Shown: positions 25,966 to 35,793, counted from the first letter of the stretch. The stretch is DNA of 64,000 nt from SZUA-318 sp964412015 (GCA_964412015.1 CAYPMO010000008.1:32670-96669); one strand, 5' to 3'. Notes: generated by a model not told the origin, from the sequence alone. Made by a program: numbers and translations.

Positions 25966-28284
25966 TCAGCTGCCGAGCGCGGTCCATGCCTCCACCCGCT
26001 CCTGGTACCGCGCGGCGGCCGCGCCGTCGCCCGACTGCATGGCCGCATGGGTCAGCGCGAGGTAGGTCCAGGCATAGTAGTTGGGGATGCCGACCGTCGA
26101 CACGTCGGGCCAGCGGGTCCACTCGTCCGGAATGCCGGTACGGTGCATGTAGACGCTGTCGACCAGGGCCGCCGTGCGGGTCACGTCCACCCAGTCCCCG
26201 GTAACCGCGCTGTAGGCGGAGGGCGTCAAGCGCACGACACCCTCCGGCGCGGCTGTCTCGAGGGACGTTCTGCTCAGCTTGAAGGCGAGCCCCTGCCGTA
26301 TGATGTACGCGTCGAGGCCGAGCGAGGCCGCGGCGTTTCCGCTGGAGGCGAAGTACACGGGCCGTTCGCCGGCGACCGAGTTGACCACCACGAGAGCGTA
26401 CTGCATCCAGGGGTAGACCACCTGACCGGCGCGGAGCACGGCCGTGATCTCACCCAGACGAACACCCTGATCGGCGTCGAGGCGTGCGTAGGATCCGGCG
26501 GCCCGGTCGATGGTCTCGTCGTCGAGCGGAAGGATCGAGCGCGTGGGTGCCCGCAGAGGTTCGGTGAGGACGAGCGGGACCTTGTCGCCGGCCTCGGCGG
26601 GGTCGAAGACGTACGCGGCGCCGGTGTTCTCCGCCACGTACGGTCTCTGGCAGAGAACGCGGGACGGGTCGTCGTCGGGTGAGATGCCGGGGGGACAGGG
26701 GGTGGTGAGGTCGCGTAGCTGTCTCGTGTACCACGGCGTGTTCAGGTAGGAGGTGACCATCACCGTGACGTCTTTTCGGATGCCCTCGACCTCCTGGAGG
26801 TACCACAGCGGGAAGGTGTCGTTGTCCCCGTTGGTGAACAGAACCCCATAGGGCTCCACGCTCATCAGCAGATTGTACGCCCAGTCGCGCGCCGTGTAGT
26901 CGTGAGCGCGGCTCGCCGAGCCCCAGTTGGAGATCAGCGGAATGAAGGCCAGGCCGAGGATGGGGACGGTCCGGGTCAGCGAAGTCTTGAGCTCGACGGC
27001 GGCCTCCTTCCACAGCGTGGCGATACCCACTCCCGCCCATAGGCCCCAGACCGAGAAGCTCACGACGAAGAAGTAGTCCCTCTCCCTGACCTCGTGGAGC
27101 TCACGGTTGTCGACGGGCGCCTGGAGCGAGTAGCCGTACTTGAAGTTCAGATAGTAGACCAACGCGACCGACAGCGTCGCGAACAGGGTGAGAACGTAGA
27201 CGAAGCTGGACCGGTCCCTCCGGAAGTGCTCGGCCGCGCCCCAGACACCGAGGCCGGTGAAGAGCATGGTGAAGGGCAGCCGGAGCGTGGCGAAGACGTT
27301 GTTGGTTCCGCCGAGCGACCGCGCCCACTGCCAATCGAAGTACTGGAGGTAGTTGACGTACTGGGAGGTGAGAGGCGCCAACCGGGGAAGCAGCGGCGGC
27401 TTGTCGTACTGGGTCCGGTTCAGCGCCTCCGACAGGGCGAGGCAGCCGGCCTTGCCGTACGTGACGATCGCCGTGAGCGCCGAGGCGAGGTCCGGGCAGG
27501 TCGGCGCGGCCTCGTTGATCACAGGGTTCAAGCCCGCCCGCAGCGGCAGGAACAGGTGGATGCCGATCCCGAGCAACGCCGCTCCGCCCGCAGCCAGGTA
27601 CAGCCTCCAGTTGAGCAGCGTGCGCGGGTTCTCGATCAGGATGAAGAGTCCGATGGCCGGGGCGGCGAGGAAGGCCATCAGATGGTTGCCCACGCTGAGC
27701 GCGAGGATGAACACCATCAGGACGAGGAGGTTGTCGTCCTTGCCCTTGCCCAGGTTCTCCTGCCAGCGGAACGCGAGCCACGTGAGCAGGGCGATCGTGA
27801 GCAGGGAGACCGTGTAGACCTTCTCGTTCACGTTGGACTGGTTCCAGACCGTGAACGCGGTGGCACTCACCAGGACCGCGGCCGCGGCGCCCACGATCCG
27901 GAAGCGACGATCCGCGGAGAAGTACCGCAGGATGTGGTGGACCACCAGGAACCAGAGCGCGTGGGCGGTCGCGCTCATGAAGGCGCTGAACAGGTTGACC
28001 CTGACCGCGACCGAGAGCCCCAGGGGGGCCAGGAGCACCGACCACGCCCGCGCGAGGACGACGAAGAGCGGATTCCCGGGCGGGTGGGGCACGCCCAGGA
28101 TGTGCGCCGTAGCGATGTACTCGCTGGTGTCCCAGAACGCGGTGGTCCGGGACAGCGTGAGCGCGTACAGCGCGAAGGTCGCGAGCCCCGCGAGCGCCGC
28201 CGCCGCGTACGGCGGGCGCGAATCCCGGTCCGCGGAGGATCGGGCGGTGAGGCGTTCGTGGGTCGTGGTCGGGTCGTCGGCCAT
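25966..28284 (-). CDS. DUF2723 multipass membrane protein, glycosyltransferase-like
   Basis: The 772-residue protein has a cytosolic start, about ten to twelve predicted membrane helices in the first ~500 residues and a long soluble C-terminal part. The signature near the N terminus is LYALTLSRTTAFWDTSEYIATAHILGVPHPPGNPLF, of which TAFWDTSEYIA and HPPGNPLF are the diagnostic pieces. The aspartate/glutamate pair in the first loop is as in GT-C glycosyltransferases. The family (including eukaryotic TMEM260) is linked to protein O-mannosylation; the acceptor here is unknown. It is located 7 bases upstream of the ROK kinase gene. It is common in Bacteroidetes and Gemmatimonadota. Confidence 0.88.
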   Translation of the reverse strand: MADDPTTTHERLTARSSADRDSRPPYAAAALAGLATFALYALTLSRTTAFWDTSEYIATAHILGVPHPPGNPLFVVLARAWSVLLAPLGLSVAVRVNLFSAFMSATAHALWFLVVHHILRYFSADRRFRIVGAAAAVLVSATAFTVWNQSNVNEKVYTVSLLTIALLTWLAFRWQENLGKGKDDNLLVLMVFILALSVGNHLMAFLAAPAIGLFILIENPRTLLNWRLYLAAGGAALLGIGIHLFLPLRAGLNPVINEAAPTCPDLASALTAIVTYGKAGCLALSEALNRTQYDKPPLLPRLAPLTSQYVNYLQYFDWQWARSLGGTNNVFATLRLPFTMLFTGLGVWGAAEHFRRDRSSFVYVLTLFATLSVALVYYLNFKYGYSLQAPVDNRELHEVRERDYFFVVSFSVWGLWAGVGIATLWKEAAVELKTSLTRTVPILGLAFIPLISNWGSASRAHDYTARDWAYNLLMSVEPYGVLFTNGDNDTFPLWYLQEVEGIRKDVTVMVTSYLNTPWYTRQLRDLTTPCPPGISPDDDPSRVLCQRPYVAENTGAAYVFDPAEAGDKVPLVLTEPLRAPTRSILPLDDETIDRAAGSYARLDADQGVRLGEITAVLRAGQVVYPWMQYALVVVNSVAGERPVYFASSGNAAASLGLDAYIIRQGLAFKLSRTSLETAAPEGVVRLTPSAYSAVTGDWVDVTRTAALVDSVYMHRTGIPDEWTRWPDVSTVGIPNYYAWTYLALTHAAMQSGDGAAAARYQERVEAWTALGS

Positions 28285-28366
28285 GATGGTCGTTGGGACG
28301 GTTTCGTCGGCTCGGCCGGCCGAAAGATAACGCGGGACCGGCGCGCTGGTGTCCCGAGCCAGGCTC

Positions 28367-30361
28367 CTAGGTGTCCGGGATCAGGTGCAGGCACCCCCAG
28401 AGGTCCACCTCCATGCGCCACTCCGGGGGGACCCATGTGGTCGCGCTGTACTCCTGGACGATCAACGGCCCGCGAAGCACGTGGCCGGCGGCCAGCTCCC
28501 GCCGCCAGACCCGGAGCGCGGAGAGCCGATGCCCTCCGAAGAAGACGGAGGCCTCCTCGGCCGGTGGCGGGGCGACCGCAGCTGCCAGCTCCGTCGCCCC
28601 CAGGGGAACCGGGGGCGCCGTGACGACCGCCCGCAGGGTGACGGCCTCGAGCGGCGTGTCGGGCCGGCGGTATCCGTACCGTTCCTGGTGCGCGGCATGG
28701 AACCGCTCCACCCAGTCGTCGGCCGGTACGCGCAGCTCGAAGCTCTGCCCGCGATAGCGGGCGTCCACCCACCGCTCGACCACGAGCACGTCCGGATCCG
28801 CGCCCTCCTCGAGCATCTCCGCGCGCCCCTGTGCCTCCAGGTCGCGGAATACCTCGGCCAGCGTGGCGTCGAGGCCGGGCTCGTCGGTGCATGCGAGCAC
28901 CGTGCGGGAGACCTCCCGGGTGACCGGTGAGGCGAGCATGCCGTAGGCCGACAGGAGCCCTGGGTCGGGAGGCACCAGAGCTCGTGCCGCGCCGAGCCGC
29001 CGCGCGAGCTCGGCGACGTGGAGCGCCCCCGCGCCGCCGAACGCGACGACGGCGAAGTCGGCGGGGTCGTAGCCGCGCTCCACCGAGATGACGCGGAGCG
29101 CGCGCTCCATGGCCGTGTCCGCCACGGCCAGCACGCCTTCGGCGGTGTCCTCGAGCGAGCCGCCGAGACCGGCCGCGAGCGTGGCGAGCGGGGCCTCGAT
29201 GGACGCGCGGTCCAGATGACCCTCCCCTCCCAGGAAGGCGTCCACGGGCAGCCTGCCCAGCCAGACGTGCGCGTCGGTCACCGTGACCTGCACGTTGCCC
29301 CGACCGTAGCAGATCGGTCCTGGATCGGCGCCCGCGCTCTGGGGGCCCACGCGGAGTGCGCCTCCGGCGTCCAACCTCGCGAGCGACCCACCGCCGGCTC
29401 CGACCGTGTGGATGTCGATGACGGGGATCGCTACGGGCTGGCCGTCGATGTCGAATTCACGCGAGCGGAGCGGCCTCCCGGGACACAGGGACACGTCGGT
29501 CGACGTGCCGCCCATGTCGAACGTGAGGACCCGCTCGAAGCCCGTGCGCTGCGCCCAGGTGAGCGCGCCGACGACACCTCCGGCGGGTCCAGAGAGGACG
29601 GTGTGCACCGGCTCGCGGCGTGCACGCTCCACGGGGACCGCGCCGCCGTTGGATCCCATGATCGTGACCCGCGCGGCCCCGGCCTCGGCGGAGATGCGTC
29701 CGAGATAGCGGGACATTACGGGAGACACGTACGCGTTCACGACGGTGGTGGAGGTGCGCTCGTACTCGCGGAACTCGGGCAGGAGCTGGGACGACACCGA
29801 GAGCGGAAGCCCCGTCGGCGCGAGCGCGTCCGCGACGGCCCGCTCGTGCTCGGGGTTCGCGTACGAATGCAAGAGGCAGACGGCGACCGACTCCGCACCG
29901 CGCTCCTCCACCAGCGTGGCTAGCGCCTCGAGTGCGGCCGGGTCGAGCGGCTCCACCTCCTCGCCGCGTGGGCCGAGCCGCCCCGGGATCCCGAGCCGGT
30001 CGTCGCGGGCGACCAGCGGCGGCGGCCGATGCCCCACCAGAGCGTAGAGCTGGGGACGGTTCTGCCGGCCGATCTCGATCACGTCCTCGAAGCCCCGATT
30101 CGTGACGAGCACGACGCGCGCTCCCCTCCGCTCGAGGAGCGCGTTGGTGGCCACCGTGGACCCGTGGAGGAGCACGAACCGGACTCCTTCCCGCACGATC
30201 CGGTGGATGCCCCGGATCACGGCCTCCGCCGGGTCCGAGGGGGTGGAGGGAACCTTGAGGGTGGAGAGGGCACCTTCGCGCCAGAACACCAGGTCGGTGA
30301 AGGTGCCTCCGGTGTCGACGGCCACGACGGCCGTTGACGCGCTGTCGTCACGCTCGGACAT
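28367..30361 (-). CDS. hyuA: Hydantoinase/5-oxoprolinase subunit A (HyuA)
   Basis: This 664-residue protein begins, from ATG 30361, with AVVAVDTGGTFTDLVFW, the ATP-binding motif of the hydantoinase A/oxoprolinase group. Family segments include LLHGSTVATNALLERRGARVVLVTNRGFED, FDMGGTSTDVSLCPG and GADPGPICYGRG near the metal site. These enzymes hydrolyse cyclic amides such as hydantoins or 5-oxoproline with ATP, usually with a HyuB partner. No hyuB is visible on either side, so the partner is encoded elsewhere or absent. The gene is divergent from trpE, with starts 87 bases apart. Which cyclic amide it acts on is not predictable. Confidence 0.92.
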   Translation of the reverse strand: MSERDDSASTAVVAVDTGGTFTDLVFWREGALSTLKVPSTPSDPAEAVIRGIHRIVREGVRFVLLHGSTVATNALLERRGARVVLVTNRGFEDVIEIGRQNRPQLYALVGHRPPPLVARDDRLGIPGRLGPRGEEVEPLDPAALEALATLVEERGAESVAVCLLHSYANPEHERAVADALAPTGLPLSVSSQLLPEFREYERTSTTVVNAYVSPVMSRYLGRISAEAGAARVTIMGSNGGAVPVERARREPVHTVLSGPAGGVVGALTWAQRTGFERVLTFDMGGTSTDVSLCPGRPLRSREFDIDGQPVAIPVIDIHTVGAGGGSLARLDAGGALRVGPQSAGADPGPICYGRGNVQVTVTDAHVWLGRLPVDAFLGGEGHLDRASIEAPLATLAAGLGGSLEDTAEGVLAVADTAMERALRVISVERGYDPADFAVVAFGGAGALHVAELARRLGAARALVPPDPGLLSAYGMLASPVTREVSRTVLACTDEPGLDATLAEVFRDLEAQGRAEMLEEGADPDVLVVERWVDARYRGQSFELRVPADDWVERFHAAHQERYGYRRPDTPLEAVTLRAVVTAPPVPLGATELAAAVAPPPAEEASVFFGGHRLSALRVWRRELAAGHVLRGPLIVQEYSATTWVPPEWRMEVDLWGCLHLIPDT

Positions 30362-30448
30362 TGGGTCGCCTGTCCACTCGATCGCGGGGCGGCACCCCGC
30401 GCTCCGCTTCCGGTTCACGACAGAGCCCGGTTGTCCGGGCCCTCACGA

Positions 30449-31969
30449 ATGCCGCTGCAACCTACCTTCGAACGCTTCCGCGCACACGCCCGGGACGCCG
30501 GTGTGGTGCCGGTGTGGCGCGAGTTCCTCTTCGATACCGACACCGCGGTCACCGCGTACGCCAAGCTCGCGCGACCGCCCTTCGGATTCCTCCTCGAGTC
30601 GGTCGTGGGCGGCGAGCAATGGGCCCGCTACTCGTTCGTGGGCACGCGACCCTCGGGGGCGTGGCGCCTCCAGGACGGTCGCGTGAGCTGGTGGTCGCCC
30701 GAGGCGGGCTGGGCCCCGGTGGAGTCCACCGACCCGCTCGGGGATCTCGACGCGCGCCTCCGGGCCCGGCGGCCCGCGCACGTGCCAGGCCTCCCCCGGT
30801 TCTGGGGAGGAGCGGTAGGGTACTTCGGCTACGACGTCGTGCGCCGGATCGAGCGGCTGCCCGAGGGCCCGCCGCGGGACCTGGACGTTCCCGACGGCGT
30901 GTTCGTGTTCACCGACGTCGTGCTCGCCATCGACAACCTCAAGAGCCGGGCGATGGCGATCGCGTCGGTACAGGTGGAACCGGGCATGGACGAGCGCGCG
31001 CTGCGCGCGCGCTACGACGACGCGGCGGAGCGCACGGAGGCGCTGGTCCGGGAGATGGGCGCCGCGCCCCCGCCGCGACCGCTGTCCCTGAGCGACGAGC
31101 CCGACGTGGATCCGCCGTTCGAGAGCTCGATGACGCGCGAGGCGTTCGAGGCCGCCGTGGAGCGTGTGCGCGAGTACATCCGAGCGGGCGACGCCTTCCA
31201 GGTCGTGCTCAGCCAGCGCCTGAGCGTCCCGATGCGCTCCACGCCACTGGACCTGTACCGCGCGGTGCGCACGCTGAACCCGTCGCCCTATCTGTACTTC
31301 CTCGAGCTGGACGGCGTTACGCTCGTGGGCAGCTCGCCGGAGGTGCTGGTGCGCGTCGAGGACGGCACGGTGACGGTGCGCCCCATCGCCGGCACGCGTC
31401 CGCGCGGCCGGACCGCGGGCGAGGACCGCGACCTCGCCGCCGAGCTGGCGCGGGACGAGAAGGAGCTGGCCGAGCACCGGATGCTTGTGGACCTGGGCAG
31501 GAACGACGTGGGGCGCGTCGCGGAGTACGGCACGGTGCGCGTGCCCGACCTCATGGTCGTTGAGCGCTACTCCCACGTGATGCACCTGGTGAGCCAGGTG
31601 GAGGGACGGCTCAGGGAGGGTCTCGGCGCCATGGACGTGTTCAAGGCGTGTTTCCCGGCCGGCACGGTCTCCGGAGCGCCGAAGATCCGCGCGATGGAGA
31701 TCATCGACGAGCTGGAGCCCGTCCGCCGCGGCCCGTACGCGGGCGCCGTCGGCTACTTCAACTACGGAGGCGAGAGCATGGACACGGCGATCACGATCCG
31801 CACCGTGCTCGTGCGCGGCGGCACCGCGTACGTGCAGGCGGGCGCGGGTCTGGTCGCGGATTCCGTGCCCGCGCGGGAGTACGAGGAGACGCTGAACAAG
31901 GCGCGCGCGCTCCTGCGTGCCGCGGCGATGGTGGAGGGAGGCGACCGAGCGCTCAGACGAGCGCGATGA
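30449..31969 (+). CDS. trpE: Anthranilate synthase component I
   Basis: The 506-residue protein matches TrpE length. The N-terminal regulatory half contains PPFGFLLESVVGGEQWARYSFVG, where LLES belongs to the conserved tryptophan-feedback motif. The chorismate-binding C-terminal half contains DAFQVVLSQRL, RTLNPSPYLYFL, PIAGTRPRGRT, MLVDLGRNDVGRV, SHVMHLVSQVEG and FPAGTVSGAPKIRAMEII. It makes anthranilate from chorismate with a TrpG glutaminase. No trpG or other trp gene is adjacent. ATG 30449 is preferred over a TTG at 30431. I saw no leader peptide or attenuator in the short upstream region. Pabb-type aminodeoxychorismate synthase is a less likely alternative. Confidence 0.93.
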   Translation: MPLQPTFERFRAHARDAGVVPVWREFLFDTDTAVTAYAKLARPPFGFLLESVVGGEQWARYSFVGTRPSGAWRLQDGRVSWWSPEAGWAPVESTDPLGDLDARLRARRPAHVPGLPRFWGGAVGYFGYDVVRRIERLPEGPPRDLDVPDGVFVFTDVVLAIDNLKSRAMAIASVQVEPGMDERALRARYDDAAERTEALVREMGAAPPPRPLSLSDEPDVDPPFESSMTREAFEAAVERVREYIRAGDAFQVVLSQRLSVPMRSTPLDLYRAVRTLNPSPYLYFLELDGVTLVGSSPEVLVRVEDGTVTVRPIAGTRPRGRTAGEDRDLAAELARDEKELAEHRMLVDLGRNDVGRVAEYGTVRVPDLMVVERYSHVMHLVSQVEGRLREGLGAMDVFKACFPAGTVSGAPKIRAMEIIDELEPVRRGPYAGAVGYFNYGGESMDTAITIRTVLVRGGTAYVQAGAGLVADSVPAREYEETLNKARALLRAAAMVEGGDRALRRAR

Positions 31970-33569
31970 GCTGGGCGAGCAGGATCTTGCCGATCATCGC
32001 GATGGGATAGACGAGGGCGTATGCCACGTACACCTCGTCGGAGCGCCCGGACAACTCGTGGGCCGCGGCGAGCGTCGCAGGCTGGGTCTGCATCCCGCTG
32101 GTCATGCCCATGCTGGCGACCACGGTGGCCCCGGTGAACCGGGGGGCAAGGACCAGCGTGAGGAGCGAGGTGACGACCGTCACGATCGCTCCCAGACCCA
32201 GCATCCCGAGGCCGCTCGATCCGTTCAGGCCGCCGAGCGCGGCACCCGAGCCGACGCCCACCGCGGACAGGAACAACAGCAGGCCGAGCTCGCGCACGGC
32301 CACACGGACCTCGTAGGGCAGGGCGTACACCAGAGGCCCCGTGCGGCCCAACCGGCCGAGGACGAGCGCGACGAGGAGCGGGCCCCCCGCGATGCCGAGG
32401 GTGAGCTGCCCGCTCGGAGCGGGCAACGGCACCCGCGCCAGGAGGAGCCCCGCGACGATCCCGAGGGCGAGCGCGACGAAGTCGATCTCCGCTAGGGCCT
32501 TCTCCGAATCTCCGAAGAACGCGGCCAGGTCGGGTAGACGCCTCCTCGGGGCCACGACCCGGAGCCGGTCTCCCAGGGCGAGCCTCATGTCGGCCGACGG
32601 CAGGATGTCGAGGTCGGCTCGGCGGAGGCGCGTCACCTGCGCGTTGAATCGGTGCTGGAGCTCGAGCTCCTCGATCGTGTTCCCGACCAACTCCCGCCGG
32701 GACACAAGGATGCGGCGCATGTCCACCTCCTCCCGATCCACCTCCAGCTGGCGGTGCGAGCGGGCGCCGAAGAACGACTCGGCCCCGGCGAGCGCCTCGG
32801 CCGTGCCCACGGCCGTCACGACGTCGCCCAGCGCGAAGACGGTGTTCTTGTCGGGCACCGTCGTGACGTCACCCCTGCTCCAGCGCGACACGACCACGCC
32901 CACCCGTCGGCGGACGTGGAGCTCGCTGATGCTCCGCCCGGCGACCTCAGGGCTCGTCACCTGGAAGTTCGCGTTCAGGAGCGGAGGGTGGACCACCGCT
33001 TCGTGCCGGGCTCTGTCATCGGCCAGGACGCCTTGCCGGGCGATCGCGAAGGCTCGGAACAGCGCCAGCGCACCCAGCACGCCGAACGGATACGTGATCG
33101 AGTATCCGACCGCCGGATGTCCCTCGAGGGCGGTTCCCTGGAGGCGTTCGCTGGCCGCCGCGAGCGCGGGCGTGTTCGTCAGGGCTCCGCAGAAGACCCC
33201 GGCCACGAAGCCGCGATCCAGACCGAGCCACGCCCCTCCGGACAGCGCGACGATCGAGCCGACGACCATCGCTGTCAGAACGAGCGCGTTCATCCGCTTG
33301 CCGTCGCGCTGCCAAGCCGTGAAGAATCCGGGTCCGCTCTGGAGACCGACCATGTAGACGAACAGCACGAGCCCCAGGTCGCGCACCAGGGGCGCGAGCG
33401 TCAACCCGGACTGCGGCGTCGAGAGCGCCCAACTGAGCCCGAGCCCCGTGAAGAGGACGCCGGCGACCCCGAGCTTGAAGCCCCGGTAGCTGATCTTGCC
33501 GAGGGCAAGGCCCGTGGCGATGACCGTGAAGAGCAGGAAAAGCTCGCTCCCTCTGAGATACTCGATCAA
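31953..33569 (-). CDS. AspT/YidE-type transporter with two TrkA_C domains
   Basis: This 538-residue inner-membrane protein consists of two membrane halves with the AspT/YidE duplication motif. The first has GLVLFVYMVGLQSGPGFF and the GVFCGALTNTPALAAA signature; the second has GLLLFLSAVGVGSGAAL and ASMGMTSGMQTQPATLA. Between them lie two TrkA_C (RCK_C) ligand-binding domains at about residues 210-370. The family contains the aspartate:alanine exchanger AspT and uncharacterised E. coli YidE/YbjL. The start is TTG 33569, preceded by a GAGG; other starts are possible. The 3' end overlaps trpE by 17 bases on the opposite strand. Substrate unknown. Confidence 0.87.
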   Translation of the reverse strand: MIEYLRGSELFLLFTVIATGLALGKISYRGFKLGVAGVLFTGLGLSWALSTPQSGLTLAPLVRDLGLVLFVYMVGLQSGPGFFTAWQRDGKRMNALVLTAMVVGSIVALSGGAWLGLDRGFVAGVFCGALTNTPALAAASERLQGTALEGHPAVGYSITYPFGVLGALALFRAFAIARQGVLADDRARHEAVVHPPLLNANFQVTSPEVAGRSISELHVRRRVGVVVSRWSRGDVTTVPDKNTVFALGDVVTAVGTAEALAGAESFFGARSHRQLEVDREEVDMRRILVSRRELVGNTIEELELQHRFNAQVTRLRRADLDILPSADMRLALGDRLRVVAPRRRLPDLAAFFGDSEKALAEIDFVALALGIVAGLLLARVPLPAPSGQLTLGIAGGPLLVALVLGRLGRTGPLVYALPYEVRVAVRELGLLLFLSAVGVGSGAALGGLNGSSGLGMLGLGAIVTVVTSLLTLVLAPRFTGATVVASMGMTSGMQTQPATLAAAHELSGRSDEVYVAYALVYPIAMIGKILLAQLIALV

Positions 33570-33611
33570 AGGGATCCTCGAAGCCTCGTGTGGCCGCCTC
33601 GGGACCTCGGG

Positions 33612-33629
33612 GCCCGGGGTTGCCCGGGC
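33612..33629. terminator. Hairpin downstream of sixA-like gene
   Basis: A perfect seven-base-pair stem GCCCGGG/CCCGGGC with a four-base loop lies after the minus-strand phosphatase gene and before the transporter gene. There is no T-run, so it is either a weak intrinsic terminator or an RNA-stabilising hairpin. Confidence 0.3.
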
Positions 33630-33705
33630 GGCGGGTTCGTCGGGCGCGGCTGCGACGGCCGCGCTCCCTCCGCCCTAGCCGATCGCTCAGCGCGCGCCCG
33701 ACGTT

Positions 33706-34170
33706 CTACGCGAGCAACGATGGCACGACACTCCAGCGGAGCGTCCAGGAGCCTTCCGGGGTCCGCTCCACGCAGACCATTCCGCCGTTGGTGAAGGAAA
33801 CCACCTGGCCTTCGGGGCTGCCCGTCAGGAGGAGCGACGCGAGCCGGGAGAGATGGGGAAGATGACCCACCAGCGTGACCGCCTCGTGCAGGTCGCGGGC
33901 TCGCTCGGCCCAGATGGCCGGGTCGTCCATGGGGGCCAGGCCGTCCGTGGGCTCCACCCGGAGCGTCGGGACCGCCGCGGCGAGGATCTCGGCGGTCTGG
34001 CGAGCACGGGTCTTCCCGCTGTGCAACAGCCGGCCGTGCTTGGCGGGAGCGGTGTGCGCGAGAAACGCCGCCACCCGTTCCACCTCGGCGCGACCCTCCT
34101 CGGTGAGGGTCTTGTCGGCATCGCTCTCCCCCGAGCGCGCCTTGCCGTGCTGCATGAGATAGAGTCGCAT
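33706..34170 (-). CDS. SixA-like phosphohistidine phosphatase
   Basis: This 154-residue protein is a histidine-phosphatase superfamily member of SixA size. The N-terminal catalytic motif is LYLMQHGKA, with Gln where most relatives have the Arg of RHG; the phosphoryl-accepting histidine is kept. It also has the HSGKTRARQTAEILAA motif and the second catalytic histidine in LVGHLPHLSRLAS. SixA dephosphorylates histidine-phosphorylated phosphotransfer proteins. The start is ATG 34170, 39 bases after the stop of the M20 peptidase gene on the same strand. A glycerol-phosphate or mutase-like substrate is an alternative. Confidence 0.85.
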   Translation of the reverse strand: MRLYLMQHGKARSGESDADKTLTEEGRAEVERVAAFLAHTAPAKHGRLLHSGKTRARQTAEILAAAVPTLRVEPTDGLAPMDDPAIWAERARDLHEAVTLVGHLPHLSRLASLLLTGSPEGQVVSFTNGGMVCVERTPEGSWTLRWSVVPSLLA

Positions 34171-34208
34171 GACGTTCTCCTCGCCGGCCGATGGTCGCCG
34201 TCTGACCG

Positions 34209-35570
34209 TCAGGCCAGCTTTTCGTACAGCAGCGCGAGCGCCCCGATCCCCTTGTCGAACGCGTCGAGCGGGAACCACTCGTTCGGGGCGTGGAGGTTGC
34301 AGCCGGGGAGAGCGAAGCCGACCAGGAGCGCCGAGGCCTTCAGCTTCTCCTCGAAGTCCACGACGATCGGGATCGAGCCACCTTCGGCCTGGAGGACGGC
34401 AGGCGTGCCGAACGCCTCCTCGAGCGCGGCCGAGGCGGCCTCGACGAGCTTCCCCTCCACCTTGGTCTTCCAGGGGCGACCGCCGTGCAGCTCGAGCAGC
34501 TCCACCGTCACGCCGGGAGGGGTCACCTTCTTCAGGTGGGCCTCGACCAGCTTCTTCACCTTCTCGGGCGTCTGGGTCGGAACCAGCCTGAAGCTCACCT
34601 TGGCCATGGCCTTGTTGGGGAGGACGGTCTTGGCGCCCTCTCCCGTGTAGCCGGACAGCAGGCCGTTCACGTCGCACGTGGGTCGGATCCAGAGCCGCTC
34701 GAGGGTGCTGAATCCCTTCTCGCCCGCGACCGCCTCGACCTCCAGGTCCTTCTTGTACTTCTCCTCGTCGAAGGGGAGCGAGCGGATCTGGGCGCGCGTC
34801 TCGGCATCCCATTCCTGGACGTCGTCGTAGAAGCCCTCGACCGCCACCCGTCCGTCGGCGTCGTGGAAGGACGCGATGATCTTCGCCAGAGCGTTCCCGG
34901 GATTGGCGACGGCGCCGCCGAACTGGCCGGAGTGCAGGTCGCTCCGGGCGCCCTTTACACGGATCTCGAAATACGCCAGGCCGCGGAGTGCGAACAGCAC
35001 CGACGGCATGCCCTCGGCGTACATGTTCGAGTCGGAGACGATCACGTAGTCGCACGCCAGGCGCTCGGCGTTCTTCTCCACGAACGGGACGAGATTGACC
35101 GATCCCACCTCCTCCTCGCCCTCCGCCAGGACGATGACGTTGACGGGGAACTTGCCGTTCACCTTCATGTGGGCTTCGAGGGCTTTCACGTGCATGTAGA
35201 GCTGGCCCTTGTCGTCGGCGGAGCCTCGCGCGTACACGCGCCCGTTGCGCTCGGTGGGCTCGAACGGAGGCGACTCCCACTCCTCGAGGGGCTCGGGGGG
35301 CTGGACGTCGTAGTGCCCGTAGATCAACACGGTGGGAGCGTCGGCGCCGGCGCGACGCCATTCACCCAGGACGACGGGGTGGCCGTCGGTCTCGTGGATG
35401 GAGGGCTCGAGGCCCGCATCCTTCAGGCGGTCGGCCAGCCAGGTGGCCGCATGTCGCATGTCGGCGTTGTGCTCGGCCTTCGCGCTCACCGAGGGGATGC
35501 GCAGGAAGTCGTACATCTCGGTCCGGAACCGTCCGAGGTTCGCATCCACGTATTTCAGGAGGTCGGACAT
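34209..35570 (-). CDS. M20-family dipeptidase/metallopeptidase
   Basis: The 453-residue protein is a di-zinc M20 peptidase of the dipeptidase/carboxypeptidase (CNDP-like) type. Metal-binding segments in order are IYGHYDVQP, ARGSADDKGQ with the bridging aspartate, AEGEEEVGS with the catalytic Glu, VSDSNMYAEG, and a C-terminal histidine in NLHAPNEW. A lid or dimerisation domain lies at about residues 200-370 and includes RSDLHSGQFGG. The start is ATG 35570. There is no signal peptide, so it is probably cytoplasmic and completes peptide breakdown. An in-frame upstream extension exists but adds no conserved residues. Confidence 0.92.
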   Translation of the reverse strand: MSDLLKYVDANLGRFRTEMYDFLRIPSVSAKAEHNADMRHAATWLADRLKDAGLEPSIHETDGHPVVLGEWRRAGADAPTVLIYGHYDVQPPEPLEEWESPPFEPTERNGRVYARGSADDKGQLYMHVKALEAHMKVNGKFPVNVIVLAEGEEEVGSVNLVPFVEKNAERLACDYVIVSDSNMYAEGMPSVLFALRGLAYFEIRVKGARSDLHSGQFGGAVANPGNALAKIIASFHDADGRVAVEGFYDDVQEWDAETRAQIRSLPFDEEKYKKDLEVEAVAGEKGFSTLERLWIRPTCDVNGLLSGYTGEGAKTVLPNKAMAKVSFRLVPTQTPEKVKKLVEAHLKKVTPPGVTVELLELHGGRPWKTKVEGKLVEAASAALEEAFGTPAVLQAEGGSIPIVVDFEEKLKASALLVGFALPGCNLHAPNEWFPLDAFDKGIGALALLYEKLA

Positions 35571-35793
35571 GTCTGCAGCCTTTTCGCTCCCCGCCGCGTC
35601 GTAATGCGTGGGGTGGCGGTTGGGTGGACGTGATGCTGCCCCGCTTTCAAACAAGCGACGCCCGGCGCGTAATCCCGGGCGGAGAGGCTGGTCACCTCTC
35701 GCAGGAGGCGCCGCGGATATCGATCCGTGGCGGTATGTAGGGCGTCGGTCCGCGAGGGCCGGCGCCCTGCTTCTTTCGGGCCTCGCGGCGCCG

